Shown piece after piece: positions 1 to 7,985 of a stretch of DNA of 14,902 nt. Within the stretch, counting starts at the first letter, position 1. The number at the start of each line of letters is the position of its first letter. The stretch lies in assembly GCA_019412865.1 (NCBI GenBank), contig DXOJ01000722.1, positions 1-14,902 on the forward strand, read 5' to 3'. Origin of the DNA: Bacteroides sp. (GTDB lineage: Bacteria > Bacteroidota > Bacteroidia > Bacteroidales > Bacteroidaceae). The notes under the pieces are model-generated. The model ran no database searches. It was not told the origin of the DNA and saw nothing but the letters and a program-made list of their open reading frames with translations. The translations under genes and the position numbers were made by a program.

Positions 1-66
1 GTAGGGAAGATATCAGAGAAGGAAGGAAAAATACTAATCAATAAAGGAAAAAAAATGGTAGAATGA
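1..66 (+). other. Possible 3' end of a convergent gene entering from the left edge
   Basis: Frame 1 of the plus strand is open from the first base to a TGA at 64-66 and would encode 21 residues rich in Lys and Glu (VGKISEKEGK..., ending KKMVE). A hairpin follows 34 bases later, which would suit a gene converging on the minus-strand operon. The stretch is too short to assign to a family, and an open frame of this length occurs often by chance in AT-rich DNA. It may be plain intergenic sequence. Confidence 0.2.
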
Positions 67-96
67 TAGATTTCTTCTTTCTTCTATTGAGAAAAC

Positions 97-139
97 AGGA
101 ATAGAGAAGCTCGTAGAAACCGAGAACTTCTCTATTCTT
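97..139 (-). terminator. Hairpin terminator of the minus-strand operon, possibly bidirectional
   Basis: An inverted repeat pairs AATAGAGAAGCTCG (100-113) with CGAGAACTTCTCTATT (121-136), leaving a 7-base loop (114-120) and a two-base AA bulge (125-126). It extends outward through G99-C137, G98-T138 and A97-T139. On the minus strand the stem is followed by CTGTTTTC, a modest T tract. It lies about 50 bases beyond the stop of the last minus-strand gene, where a terminator is expected. The plus-strand side (CTTCTAATTATTCT) is also T-rich, so it may serve a convergent neighbour too. Confidence 0.75.
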
Positions 140-189
140 CTAATTATTCTATGATACGATCATTGGAGAAGGTATCTTGAATGGGAGCT

Positions 190-1131
190 TTACTTCGCCA
201 CGGTTTTAGTCAGTAATTGTACCCATGAGTATTTAGTGTTTTCTACCCAATTATCCGGTGAGACTTCGATAGTACCAGTTTTTGCTGTTATTTTTTGTAT
301 GCAAATCAATCCTTTCTTTCCATTGGCAGTTTTGAACAGGTAAACTTTATCTGCCTGAATAGCTAAGACTTCGGAGGTTGGATCTGCCAGATTTTCTATC
401 GGAGTTGCATCTACTTGGGAGATTGCATTAAATTCTGATTGTGATAAAGAGGTTTCAGCAAATAATGTGTGTTGTAAACCATTAATTGTCATCAAGCCAT
501 AATCACTTCTTTTAGCAGGTGAAACAAGAGCTGGTACAGCTTCGCTTCCTGAAGGCAAGATAATATCTCCGAGTGAGAAATCGACTTCGTTTGTATATTT
601 CATGGCATCAGCAGCCATATAGGTGCGTCCAAGAAGCCATGTTGCATAATAACAACCATAATAAGCTGAAGCTGTCTCTACTATTTCTCCATCTTTTCCG
701 TAATCCGGATCGGAGAATAAAACAGAAGGAGTAATCTCTACCAATAAGTTACGTTGGTACGTATGGCCGTCGGTACCTAGAACGACTACTGTAATACAGG
801 CATTCTCTTTTAAAGAAGTAAACTTGTAAGTTGGTTCGTAATTAGTCGTTCCGTCTGCAAATGACTGGGCAGTTTCTTCTATCAGACTTCCCTGCATTCC
901 GGTTTTGGAGTCTGCCTGATAAATTTCAAAACTCATGATTTCTCCCTGTACTTTGACGGTTGCCGTGTATTCAGCAATCCCTTTCGTTAATGATATTCTA
1001 TTATTCTGATCGACACCCGCAAATTCGATTTTGACAGGTGCTTCATAATCAACTTCATATTTATCTGCACAACCGAATAATCCAAATAAACTGATTGACA
1101 GAATTAATGCAATTATACTATTTGTTTTCAT
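190..1131 (-). CDS. PUL-terminal surface lipoprotein of unknown family
   Basis: This 313-residue protein starts with a clear lipoprotein signal peptide: Lys2, a hydrophobic run at residues 5-20, and lipobox LFGC with Cys21. The residues after Cys (ADKYEVDYE) are acidic, like the surface-export signal of Bacteroidota lipoproteins. Residues of about 30-130 look like beta-sandwich sequence with alternating hydrophobics. I do not recognise the C-terminal half and cannot name a Pfam family. It is the last gene of the minus-strand operon, 35 bases after a SusD-like gene and just before the terminator. Genes in this position often encode SusE/F-like or surface glycan-binding proteins, which is the inferred role here. 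No catalytic motif is apparent. Start chosen at the ATG giving the signal peptide; the stop is TAA. Confidence 0.85.
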   Translation of the reverse strand: MKTNSIIALILSISLFGLFGCADKYEVDYEAPVKIEFAGVDQNNRISLTKGIAEYTATVKVQGEIMSFEIYQADSKTGMQGSLIEETAQSFADGTTNYEPTYKFTSLKENACITVVVLGTDGHTYQRNLLVEITPSVLFSDPDYGKDGEIVETASAYYGCYYATWLLGRTYMAADAMKYTNEVDFSLGDIILPSGSEAVPALVSPAKRSDYGLMTINGLQHTLFAETSLSQSEFNAISQVDATPIENLADPTSEVLAIQADKVYLFKTANGKKGLICIQKITAKTGTIEVSPDNWVENTKYSWVQLLTKTVAK

Positions 1132-1166
1132 GACTTTATTTTTTTTAAGTAAACATTCTATTTAGA

Positions 1167-2876
1167 TTAGTATCCTGGATTCTGGTAGATATTCGGGCAG
1201 TTATTAACTTCATCCTGTGGTATTGGAGCCAAGTTCATGCGCTCGTTATAGTTTCGTGTATCTAAAGTTACCCGTTGATATTCACCGTTAATTTTCTTTA
1301 TTCCGACAGCCGGTAATCTCATTACATCTTTTGCTATCAGCCATCTTCTTATATCAAAGAATCGATGATCTTCAAAACAAAGTTCTACACGGCGTTCTTT
1401 GCGTATGCGTTCCCGAAGGGTTGCCTGATTATAATCTGCGGCCAGTAAGTCTGTCGTGATACCGGCACGGCGACGTATCCTGTTAAGCTGGGCTATTGCT
1501 TTTTCTCTGGCTGTATTCGTATCTTCAGCCTCATTCTCGGCTTCTGCATAATCGAGCAGGATTTCTGCATATCTCATCATTGGAAAGTCCATGTAAGTGG
1601 TACCACCTTTTCGATGATCGATACGGTCATCCAGGAACTTTGTCAGGAAGTATCCGCTTCCCCATCTATATGATTTTGACAGGTCTATTGCAGCTGGCTT
1701 ACCGTTGACTAAAGGCCAGGTAGCACCATCACATAGAATACTCTGCGCCAAACGAGGATCCCTGTTAGCATAAGGAGAATTTACATTGTAACCGGAGTTT
1801 GGGTTGATGATGGCTTTCGTATTTGATTCGTAACCGAGAATGGGCTGTGATCCGTCGAGCATATCATAACAGTCTACCAGCCATTGGTTCGGACAAGTCA
1901 GTAGTTCTTTATTTACATTCCAGGGGTCAAAGGCAGGCATCATTCCGTAAAGGTCATTTGCCGGTGCACGGAGAAATCCCATGATTACCTCACCATTGGC
2001 ACGGGTATTGAATAATCGTGTGTAGCTCTTTTCGGGAGTGGTCGGATCTTCATATAAACGATAGAAATCTCCATTGTCAGCATATTCAATCATATCGTAG
2101 GCAGCATCAGCCGCTTCTCTCCAAGTTACTCCGGACGCATTGTGTAAGGGACTTGCTGCATAAAGTAATGTGCGTGCCAGATAGCCTAGGGCTGCTCCCC
2201 GGGTAGCTCTTCCGTAATCTGCTGCATCGTATTTGTCGGGCAATACTCCCGGCTCTGCAAGTTCTTTGAATTCATTAGCAATCCAACGGACTGTGGTTTC
2301 TAACGATTCACGTTTGATTTCATCATAAAGCAACGGATCGAGTTCTTTGTCTCCGACTACTAATGCTCCGTAGAAACGAAACAGTTCGTGGTGATACAAT
2401 GCACGTAGAAAGCGTACTTGGTTTTTCAGGGAAATCTTCTCTGCATCCTCCAATGGTGAACGGTCTACGTTGTTCAGGAATGTGTTTGCAGAACGGATGG
2501 CTTTATAGTAGAATATCCATGGATGGTCACCGCCAATCAAACCTTTGGAAGCATCAATTCCCCCTTTGATAAATTTCTCGAGTTCGGGAATAACTGCCCC
2601 TCCGGCACGGGTCGTATTTCCGGCTCCATCGTCTGTTGCGTTGTCAAGCATACAAGGTGAACCACCAATGTTTGCCAAAAAACCAAAACTGCCCAAGCGG
2701 TCTCTTCCCATGCGCATACGTGCATACAAGTCGTATGCAACTTTGCGGGTCAATGTAATGTCCGAATAAACTTTCTCTGTATCCGTCAGATCCAGTTCGG
2801 TTTCTTTCATCAGGCTATCTGCACTACAACTTGCAAGCAGGACAGCCGTTACAAAGGATATAAATAGTTTTCTCAT
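1167..2876 (-). CDS. SusD/RagB-family outer-membrane nutrient-binding lipoprotein
   Basis: This 569-residue SusD-like protein would be the lid over the SusC channel encoded just upstream, 19 bases away. The signal peptide ends in lipobox LASC with Cys17. The N-terminal half carries TPR-like helical features typical of the family, including VRFLRALYHHELFRFYGALVV and ATRGAALGYLARTLLYAASP. The C-terminal RagB/SusD region has the NRIRRRAGI and ERRVELCFEDHRFFDIRRW signatures (FDIRRW at about residues 507-512) and ends YQNPGY. Length and motifs are complete, with no internal stop, so it should be functional. The ligand could be a glycan or another polymer; nothing in the sequence decides which. The next gene downstream is the terminal lipoprotein at 190-1131. 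Confidence 0.95.
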   Translation of the reverse strand: MRKLFISFVTAVLLASCSADSLMKETELDLTDTEKVYSDITLTRKVAYDLYARMRMGRDRLGSFGFLANIGGSPCMLDNATDDGAGNTTRAGGAVIPELEKFIKGGIDASKGLIGGDHPWIFYYKAIRSANTFLNNVDRSPLEDAEKISLKNQVRFLRALYHHELFRFYGALVVGDKELDPLLYDEIKRESLETTVRWIANEFKELAEPGVLPDKYDAADYGRATRGAALGYLARTLLYAASPLHNASGVTWREAADAAYDMIEYADNGDFYRLYEDPTTPEKSYTRLFNTRANGEVIMGFLRAPANDLYGMMPAFDPWNVNKELLTCPNQWLVDCYDMLDGSQPILGYESNTKAIINPNSGYNVNSPYANRDPRLAQSILCDGATWPLVNGKPAAIDLSKSYRWGSGYFLTKFLDDRIDHRKGGTTYMDFPMMRYAEILLDYAEAENEAEDTNTAREKAIAQLNRIRRRAGITTDLLAADYNQATLRERIRKERRVELCFEDHRFFDIRRWLIAKDVMRLPAVGIKKINGEYQRVTLDTRNYNERMNLAPIPQDEVNNCPNIYQNPGY

Positions 2877-2895
2877 AAATTATTCATTTCAAACA

Positions 2896-5800
2896 TTAGA
2901 AATTCAGGTTGATACCAAAATTTATTACTTTTTGTTGTGGATAGAATTGTCCATTACTATTGTTCGATGATTCAGGGTCTACCTTCTTTACGTTGTCCCA
3001 TGTAAAGAGATTGTAGGCATTCGCATATACTCTAAGTGAACGTACTCCGAATTTTTTCAATAGTTTGCGAGGTATAGTGTAACCTAACTGAATGTTTTTC
3101 AAACGTAAGTATTTGGAGTCTTTCAACCAATAGTCAGATTTATAATAATTAGGATGCGCGGCAGTGGCTGCCTTAGTGAAACGTGGGTACGTTGCTGTTG
3201 CTGCTGTTTCCGGTGTCCATCTTCCGATATGCTCTTCGTAATAATTACCCCAGAAATTATCCCATGCAATATCCTGTTGCAGATAGATGGATGAACGGGC
3301 AGCTCCCTGAAGCAATATACTAAAATCAATTCCTTTCCAGTTCAAACCGGCAGCAAGAGAGAAAGTCATTTCGGGTACCGGATTATAGCCGATAGGAGCT
3401 TGGTCGTTAGAATCGATCACTCCATCATGATTCAAGTCTTTATATTTAATATCTCCAGGTCGGCTTACTTGTCCGAATTGAACGGGAGAACTTGCTATAT
3501 CTTCATAAGAGCTAAAGAAACCGTCGGAAATATAGCCGATAAACTGTCCGATAGGATTTCCCGTTTGTGACATATAGGCATAGGGCTTTACAGATTCACT
3601 TTTCTCTACAATTTCATTGTGTGCATATCCATAAATCCCTTTTATGGAATATCCAAAATCTCCTTTTTGATCTTGATAGCCTATTTCCAGATCATATCCC
3701 TGATTTGTTACGACACCATAGTTTATGGGAGCCAATCCGTTTGAACCGGCTGCTTGAGAATATCTTTCCGGTTCACATAGGATATTACTACGACGTTCTT
3801 TAAAAAAGTCGATACTGGCAGATATTTTGTCTTTCAACCATTTGGTCTCAAGTCCTAAGTTGTATTTCCGTGCAACTTCCCATGTGATATTTTCATTGGC
3901 GCTTTTTCCTTGAATCAGACCTTTAATCGCAGGATTATGTGTCTCTCCAAAAGTGTAGCCTAGTCCTTCATCGTATCCTGAACGATAATAGTAAGAGAAA
4001 CCTCCCAGCTTGTCATTACCAACTTCACCATAAGAGAAGCGTAGTTTAGTAAAACTTAAGATAGGGTTTTCTTTAAAGAAAGGTTCGTTAGTCAGTACCC
4101 ATTCCACTGATGCTGCAGGAAAGAGCTGATAACGGTGTCCTTCCGCGAAACGGTTTGAGCCGTTATAGCCTGCGTTAACTTCGAATAGATAGCGATTCTC
4201 ATAATCATAGTTAACACGTCCTACTAAAGCCTGATAGATATGAGGTACATAAGAATAGCGTCCACCGGGAGTGGAAGTGTAACTCATATTATAAAGTACC
4301 AATCCAGATATATTATGTCCGGAGAAGGATTGCTTATAACGAACTGCCGCTTCAGCATACTTCCGATGTGTAGCTGCCGTTTTATTGGTGGCTTTTGTTG
4401 GCAACACCATTTCAAGTCCTTGTTTATAAGTCCCGTTTACAGGATTATATTGATAGATATTGGGACGCTGCTGTATGCTTCGGTTATTGCTCCAGCCTGC
4501 ATCGTAAGAGAATTTTCCGTCTATACTTAATCCTTTTAACAGTTTCCTTAGGTTATATTTAAAAGCAAAATCTGTCTCAAGTTTGTTATTGAAATTAAGA
4601 AAAAATCCTGAATAGCATAATGTCACGAGTGGATTCTGTCTCCATATACCATCGGCGGCGGCATAAGTTCCATTCGCATTTAAGATTGGGAATGCTTGAG
4701 GAGAATTGCGGTAGAACATGCCGAACAGACGCAGTGCTTCCTGTCCGTCAGCATCATAGCCATAGGGGCGGTTCTGACTTCCGAAACGATAAGCAAGATT
4801 CACGGATACCTTGAAATCTTCAGTTAGGTTGATATCGATATTCGAACGAGTGGTGAGCCTACTGTACTTATATTCCGAATTAGAACCTTCTTTGTATAAG
4901 CCTTTTGCTACATCGGGTGAGGCTGCTAAAAGAGCTTGTATTGTCTCATGTTCTTTAATTTTGTCTACGTCTGTCTCAAACATACCGGTTTGAGTGAAGT
5001 ATCCAACGGAAACGAAGTAACGTACTGTTTTATTTCCGCCGGATAGGTTTACATTGTATTTCTGTTGGAGACCATTTTTCGTAAACATATCTACAAAGTC
5101 ATTGTCCGGGTGTGTAAACGGGCTTTTCTTGGTACGATAGAGATAGTTGTCATATTCTGACAGGAAAAGACCGCGAGTATTACCTGTATCGGAAGGGTCA
5201 AAGCCATCATTGATAGCCCCCTCACGCATGAATCTTGAAACGGATTCTGCATTTAGGGTTTGAGATATACGATTGAAGGAAGTGACACCGAATTCAGATG
5301 AGAAGGATATTCGAGTCTCTCCTTCACGACCTCGGCGGGTAGTTACCAATATCACACCATTTGCTCCTCGTACACCGTATACGGCAGTTGCAGAAGCGTC
5401 TTTTAATACAGAAATGGTTTCAATATCATCAGGGTCGATTTGCGCCATAGGTCGTTCTACCCCGTCAATCAGTACTAAGGGGCTAGAGTCGTTCAATGAA
5501 GCACGACCACGAACAAACATCGTAGCCTGATCACCGCCGGGACGTCCGCTCTCTTGTCGGGTTACTAGTCCCGGGATGCGGCCACCTAAAGCGTTTGTGA
5601 CACTTGATACAGGCATGCTTTTCAAGTCTTCAGTTCCGACATTAGAAATTGAACCGGTCAGAGATACTTTTTTCTGTGTTCCATATCCCACCACAACAAC
5701 TTCATCTAATTGTGCAATGTCTTCTTCCAAGGTGATATTGATAAAAGGATGATTCTTTTTTATGGCAATAGATTGTTCTATAAAGCCGATCATTGAGATA

Positions 5801-6012
5801 AGAAGTGTTTGCTCTGCTTCGTTGGACAATGTAAGAGTAAATTTTCCATCCAAACCAGTCACTATTCCATTATTAGTCCCTTTCTGAAGGACAGTAGCGC
5901 CAATCATCTCCATTCCTTGGGCATCTTTAACAATTCCGCTAACTTTGGTTTGTGCACAGACATGCCAGATGGAGCTGGTTAAGCATATGAATAATATTAT
6001 TATCTTTTTCAT
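2896..6012 (-). CDS. SusC/RagA-family TonB-dependent outer-membrane transporter, intact
   Basis: This 1038-residue SusC-like barrel imports large ligands using TonB energy. Visible parts in order are: a Sec signal peptide at residues 1-20 (cleavage near CAQ); a carboxypeptidase-regulatory-like beta-sandwich at about 23-98 (VSGIVKDAQGMEMIGATV); the SusC signature LDEVVVVGYGTQKK at 102-115; a plug domain to about 228 with VLKDASATAVYGVRGANGV (202-220); then the beta-barrel. A Ca-binding-like loop, YKDLNHDGVIDSNDQAPIG, lies in the C-terminal third, as in many SusC proteins. The protein ends in an aromatic strand, FGINLNF. It follows a SusD-like gene by 32 bases and precedes another by 19, giving tandem pairs in one operon. 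The gene is complete and the stop is TAA. Confidence 0.97.
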   Translation of the reverse strand: MKKIIILFICLTSSIWHVCAQTKVSGIVKDAQGMEMIGATVLQKGTNNGIVTGLDGKFTLTLSNEAEQTLLISMIGFIEQSIAIKKNHPFINITLEEDIAQLDEVVVVGYGTQKKVSLTGSISNVGTEDLKSMPVSSVTNALGGRIPGLVTRQESGRPGGDQATMFVRGRASLNDSSPLVLIDGVERPMAQIDPDDIETISVLKDASATAVYGVRGANGVILVTTRRGREGETRISFSSEFGVTSFNRISQTLNAESVSRFMREGAINDGFDPSDTGNTRGLFLSEYDNYLYRTKKSPFTHPDNDFVDMFTKNGLQQKYNVNLSGGNKTVRYFVSVGYFTQTGMFETDVDKIKEHETIQALLAASPDVAKGLYKEGSNSEYKYSRLTTRSNIDINLTEDFKVSVNLAYRFGSQNRPYGYDADGQEALRLFGMFYRNSPQAFPILNANGTYAAADGIWRQNPLVTLCYSGFFLNFNNKLETDFAFKYNLRKLLKGLSIDGKFSYDAGWSNNRSIQQRPNIYQYNPVNGTYKQGLEMVLPTKATNKTAATHRKYAEAAVRYKQSFSGHNISGLVLYNMSYTSTPGGRYSYVPHIYQALVGRVNYDYENRYLFEVNAGYNGSNRFAEGHRYQLFPAASVEWVLTNEPFFKENPILSFTKLRFSYGEVGNDKLGGFSYYYRSGYDEGLGYTFGETHNPAIKGLIQGKSANENITWEVARKYNLGLETKWLKDKISASIDFFKERRSNILCEPERYSQAAGSNGLAPINYGVVTNQGYDLEIGYQDQKGDFGYSIKGIYGYAHNEIVEKSESVKPYAYMSQTGNPIGQFIGYISDGFFSSYEDIASSPVQFGQVSRPGDIKYKDLNHDGVIDSNDQAPIGYNPVPEMTFSLAAGLNWKGIDFSILLQGAARSSIYLQQDIAWDNFWGNYYEEHIGRWTPETAATATYPRFTKAATAAHPNYYKSDYWLKDSKYLRLKNIQLGYTIPRKLLKKFGVRSLRVYANAYNLFTWDNVKKVDPESSNNSNGQFYPQQKVINFGINLNF

Positions 6013-6044
6013 GTTTTCTATCTATTAAATAGTTTTGATGCCCG

Positions 6045-7799
6045 TTACCAACCTGGATTCTGTTGGATGGAAGGGCTTTCCTTGATTACTTTCAGAGGAA
6101 TAGGATGATAATACATGTAATCTTTAAAATTGCGTGCTTCATCTACTGTAATGCGTGTATAATGAAGCCCGGAAGCATTTTCTTCTACTTTCATTCCGAT
6201 AATAGGTTCTCTAAGTTGATTGCCATCCATCCAACGTCGCAAATCGAAGTAACGATGTTCTTCAAAACAGAGTTCGATACGGCGTTCTTGCTTCACTTTT
6301 TCCATAAAGTTGTTATCGGTCACCCCATTAAGAAATTTATCATTTGTTCCGAATCCTGCTCTGGTACGTATTTTTTGTACGGCTTCTATTGCTGTCAAAC
6401 CATAGCCTTCTGGATCCGCATTCATGCCGTAAGCGTGGTGCATGGCTTCTGCGTAGGAAAGTAGGATATCAGATAAGCGAATCATCGGGAATAAGTGGAA
6501 AACGGTACCCACATTGGCCTGTCCGAAGTTCAGTGTTTTGTCCAGGAATTTAGCTAAGTAATATCCCGTATTGGTCGAACGGTTCTTCACTTGGTTGAGT
6601 CCGTCTATGGTTGTGTTATCACTAATTCGCGTATAAATGGTATTCTTTCCATAAACCGAACCGTCATATCCGATAATTGCTGTCAAACGCGGGTCTCTGT
6701 TAGTATACATGCTTGCACCGTCAGAAGAATGGGTATAATCGCTTCCATCTTTCATGGTAAATGCATCGATCAATTGCTGTGAAGGTACTGTACCTCCTCC
6801 CTGATCTTTTGAGATTGTAGGGGGATAATGTCTGTTTTCCAGACCATTGTCCTTAGCAGCTGTATAGAATAGGATATATTCCGGATTAGGATTGGCATTG
6901 ATAAAGATCTTGTCGTACGTTTTAGCAGCAGTAAGAGCTATCAGATTATATTTTTTATTTCCATTCGGAGATATTGTTCCGTCTGCATTTAGATTGATTA
7001 CATCTGCACAAGCTTTGGCTGCAAGTTTCCAACGTTCCGTCACATCCGAGCCGTCAGTATAGCCTAGTAGTGGATCGTTATTATCCGTTCTGTTGTAGAG
7101 TGGGCTTGCGGCATAGAGTAATGTCTTGGCTTTAATAGCAAGTGCCATTCCTTTAGTCATACGGCCATAAGAACCATTCCCACCTTCCGGATCAACTTTC
7201 AATACAGCGGCAGCACTCTCACATAACTGTACGATGTGATTGACGCAGTCTTTGAAAGAGTCTCTTGCCTTTGTCTGCAGTTCAGGATCGTCGACTTCGT
7301 AAATACGATCGACAATAGGAAAGCCTCCGTAGTGTCTTAACAGGTTAAACTCGAATAAGGCTTGTAAACATTCAGTTTCCGCACAATAGGTATCTTTAAA
7401 TGTCTGGATGTCTTCTTCTGTCTTATTTTGTAACACCAAGTCAGCCTCACGCAAATATTTGCGGGCAAAAATGGCCTGTTGAATTCCCTTGTATGACTTA
7501 TTCCAACATTCTTCAATCGGATTTGAAGAAGTGACATACCCACGAGACAACTTATGAATATCCGAATCTATGATTGTACTTATTCCATCATTGGTGGCTG
7601 CATCTAAAAGGGCATTTCCTACGTGGTTGAAGCCTTCGGGAATATATGCATACACCTGATTAATCGGTTTCAGATAGTTCTGTTCATTCGTAAAAATATC
7701 ATCAGGCTGGGCCCAGTCATAGGGCATGTCATCCAGATAATCACAACCGGAAAATGTTAGTGTTGCGCTTATTGCCAAATAAATTATCGATTTTTTCAT
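6045..7799 (-). CDS. SusD/RagB-family lipoprotein, partner of the truncated SusC
   Basis: This 584-residue SusD-like protein has a lipoprotein signal peptide with lipobox FSGC and Cys19, followed by acidic residues (DYLDD) suited to surface export. Family motifs include LQALFEFNLLRHYGGFPIVD in the helical N-terminal half, KAKTLLYAASPLYN, TRAGFG, QERRIELCFEEHRYFDLRRW (FDLRRW at about 518-523) and the terminal QQNPGW. All are intact and there is no internal stop. The start codon is four bases after the TGA of the SusC remnant, so translation was probably coupled to that gene. Its cognate transporter survives only as a C-terminal fragment, so this lid is probably an orphan unless the missing SusC part lies elsewhere. 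It differs clearly in sequence from the SusD at 1167-2876. Confidence 0.95.
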   Translation of the reverse strand: MKKSIIYLAISATLTFSGCDYLDDMPYDWAQPDDIFTNEQNYLKPINQVYAYIPEGFNHVGNALLDAATNDGISTIIDSDIHKLSRGYVTSSNPIEECWNKSYKGIQQAIFARKYLREADLVLQNKTEEDIQTFKDTYCAETECLQALFEFNLLRHYGGFPIVDRIYEVDDPELQTKARDSFKDCVNHIVQLCESAAAVLKVDPEGGNGSYGRMTKGMALAIKAKTLLYAASPLYNRTDNNDPLLGYTDGSDVTERWKLAAKACADVINLNADGTISPNGNKKYNLIALTAAKTYDKIFINANPNPEYILFYTAAKDNGLENRHYPPTISKDQGGGTVPSQQLIDAFTMKDGSDYTHSSDGASMYTNRDPRLTAIIGYDGSVYGKNTIYTRISDNTTIDGLNQVKNRSTNTGYYLAKFLDKTLNFGQANVGTVFHLFPMIRLSDILLSYAEAMHHAYGMNADPEGYGLTAIEAVQKIRTRAGFGTNDKFLNGVTDNNFMEKVKQERRIELCFEEHRYFDLRRWMDGNQLREPIIGMKVEENASGLHYTRITVDEARNFKDYMYYHPIPLKVIKESPSIQQNPGW

Positions 7800-7803
7800 G
7801 CTA

Positions 7804-7970
7804 TCAGAATTTTAAGGAACAACCTATACTCATGTTTCTCGTCAAAGGAGCTGCCAGTGAAGGAGCTTCAGGATCAACCCATTTATATTTTGTCCAGGTA
7901 ATCAGATTCGTTCCGCTAAGGAAAAGTCTCAATCCCTTAAGATGGATTTTCTGTATCATTTTTGTAACCA
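7804..7970 (-). pseudogene. C-terminal remnant of a SusC-like transporter (5' part missing)
   Basis: Reading from about 7970 down to a TGA at 7804-7806, the last 50 or so residues match a SusC C-terminus: IQKIHLKGLRLFLSGTNLIT, then WTKYKWVDPEAP, then PLTRNMSIGCSLKF. The usual 'LRLYLSGTNLfTwtky..vDPE' block and the final aromatic barrel strand are present. Everything upstream, roughly 950 residues of barrel, plug and signal peptide, is absent. The same DNA to the right encodes an NHL protein on the other strand. The homologous part ends somewhere between 7957 and about 7975; the end given is approximate. The minus frame stays open to 8097, but that extension is antisense to the NHL gene and not SusC-like. 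The remnant cannot insert as a barrel by itself. Confidence 0.85.
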
Positions 7971-7985
7971 ATGGGGGGCAAATGA
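7957..7985. other. Rearrangement junction between two 5'-truncated, oppositely oriented genes
   Basis: To the left the minus strand encodes a SusC C-terminus; to the right the plus strand encodes the C-terminal half of an NHL-repeat protein. The switch falls within a few codons and there is no spacer. A run of six G (7973-7978) sits at the join. I saw no long inverted or direct repeat, insertion-sequence end or recombinase gene at this point. The exact breakpoint needs alignment to intact homologues of both genes. Confidence 0.75.

Noticed and set aside
1496..5530. Plus-strand open frames inside the minus-strand SusC/SusD genes
   Set aside because: They are antisense shadows of strongly supported genes, without signal peptides, family motifs or plausible operon spacing.
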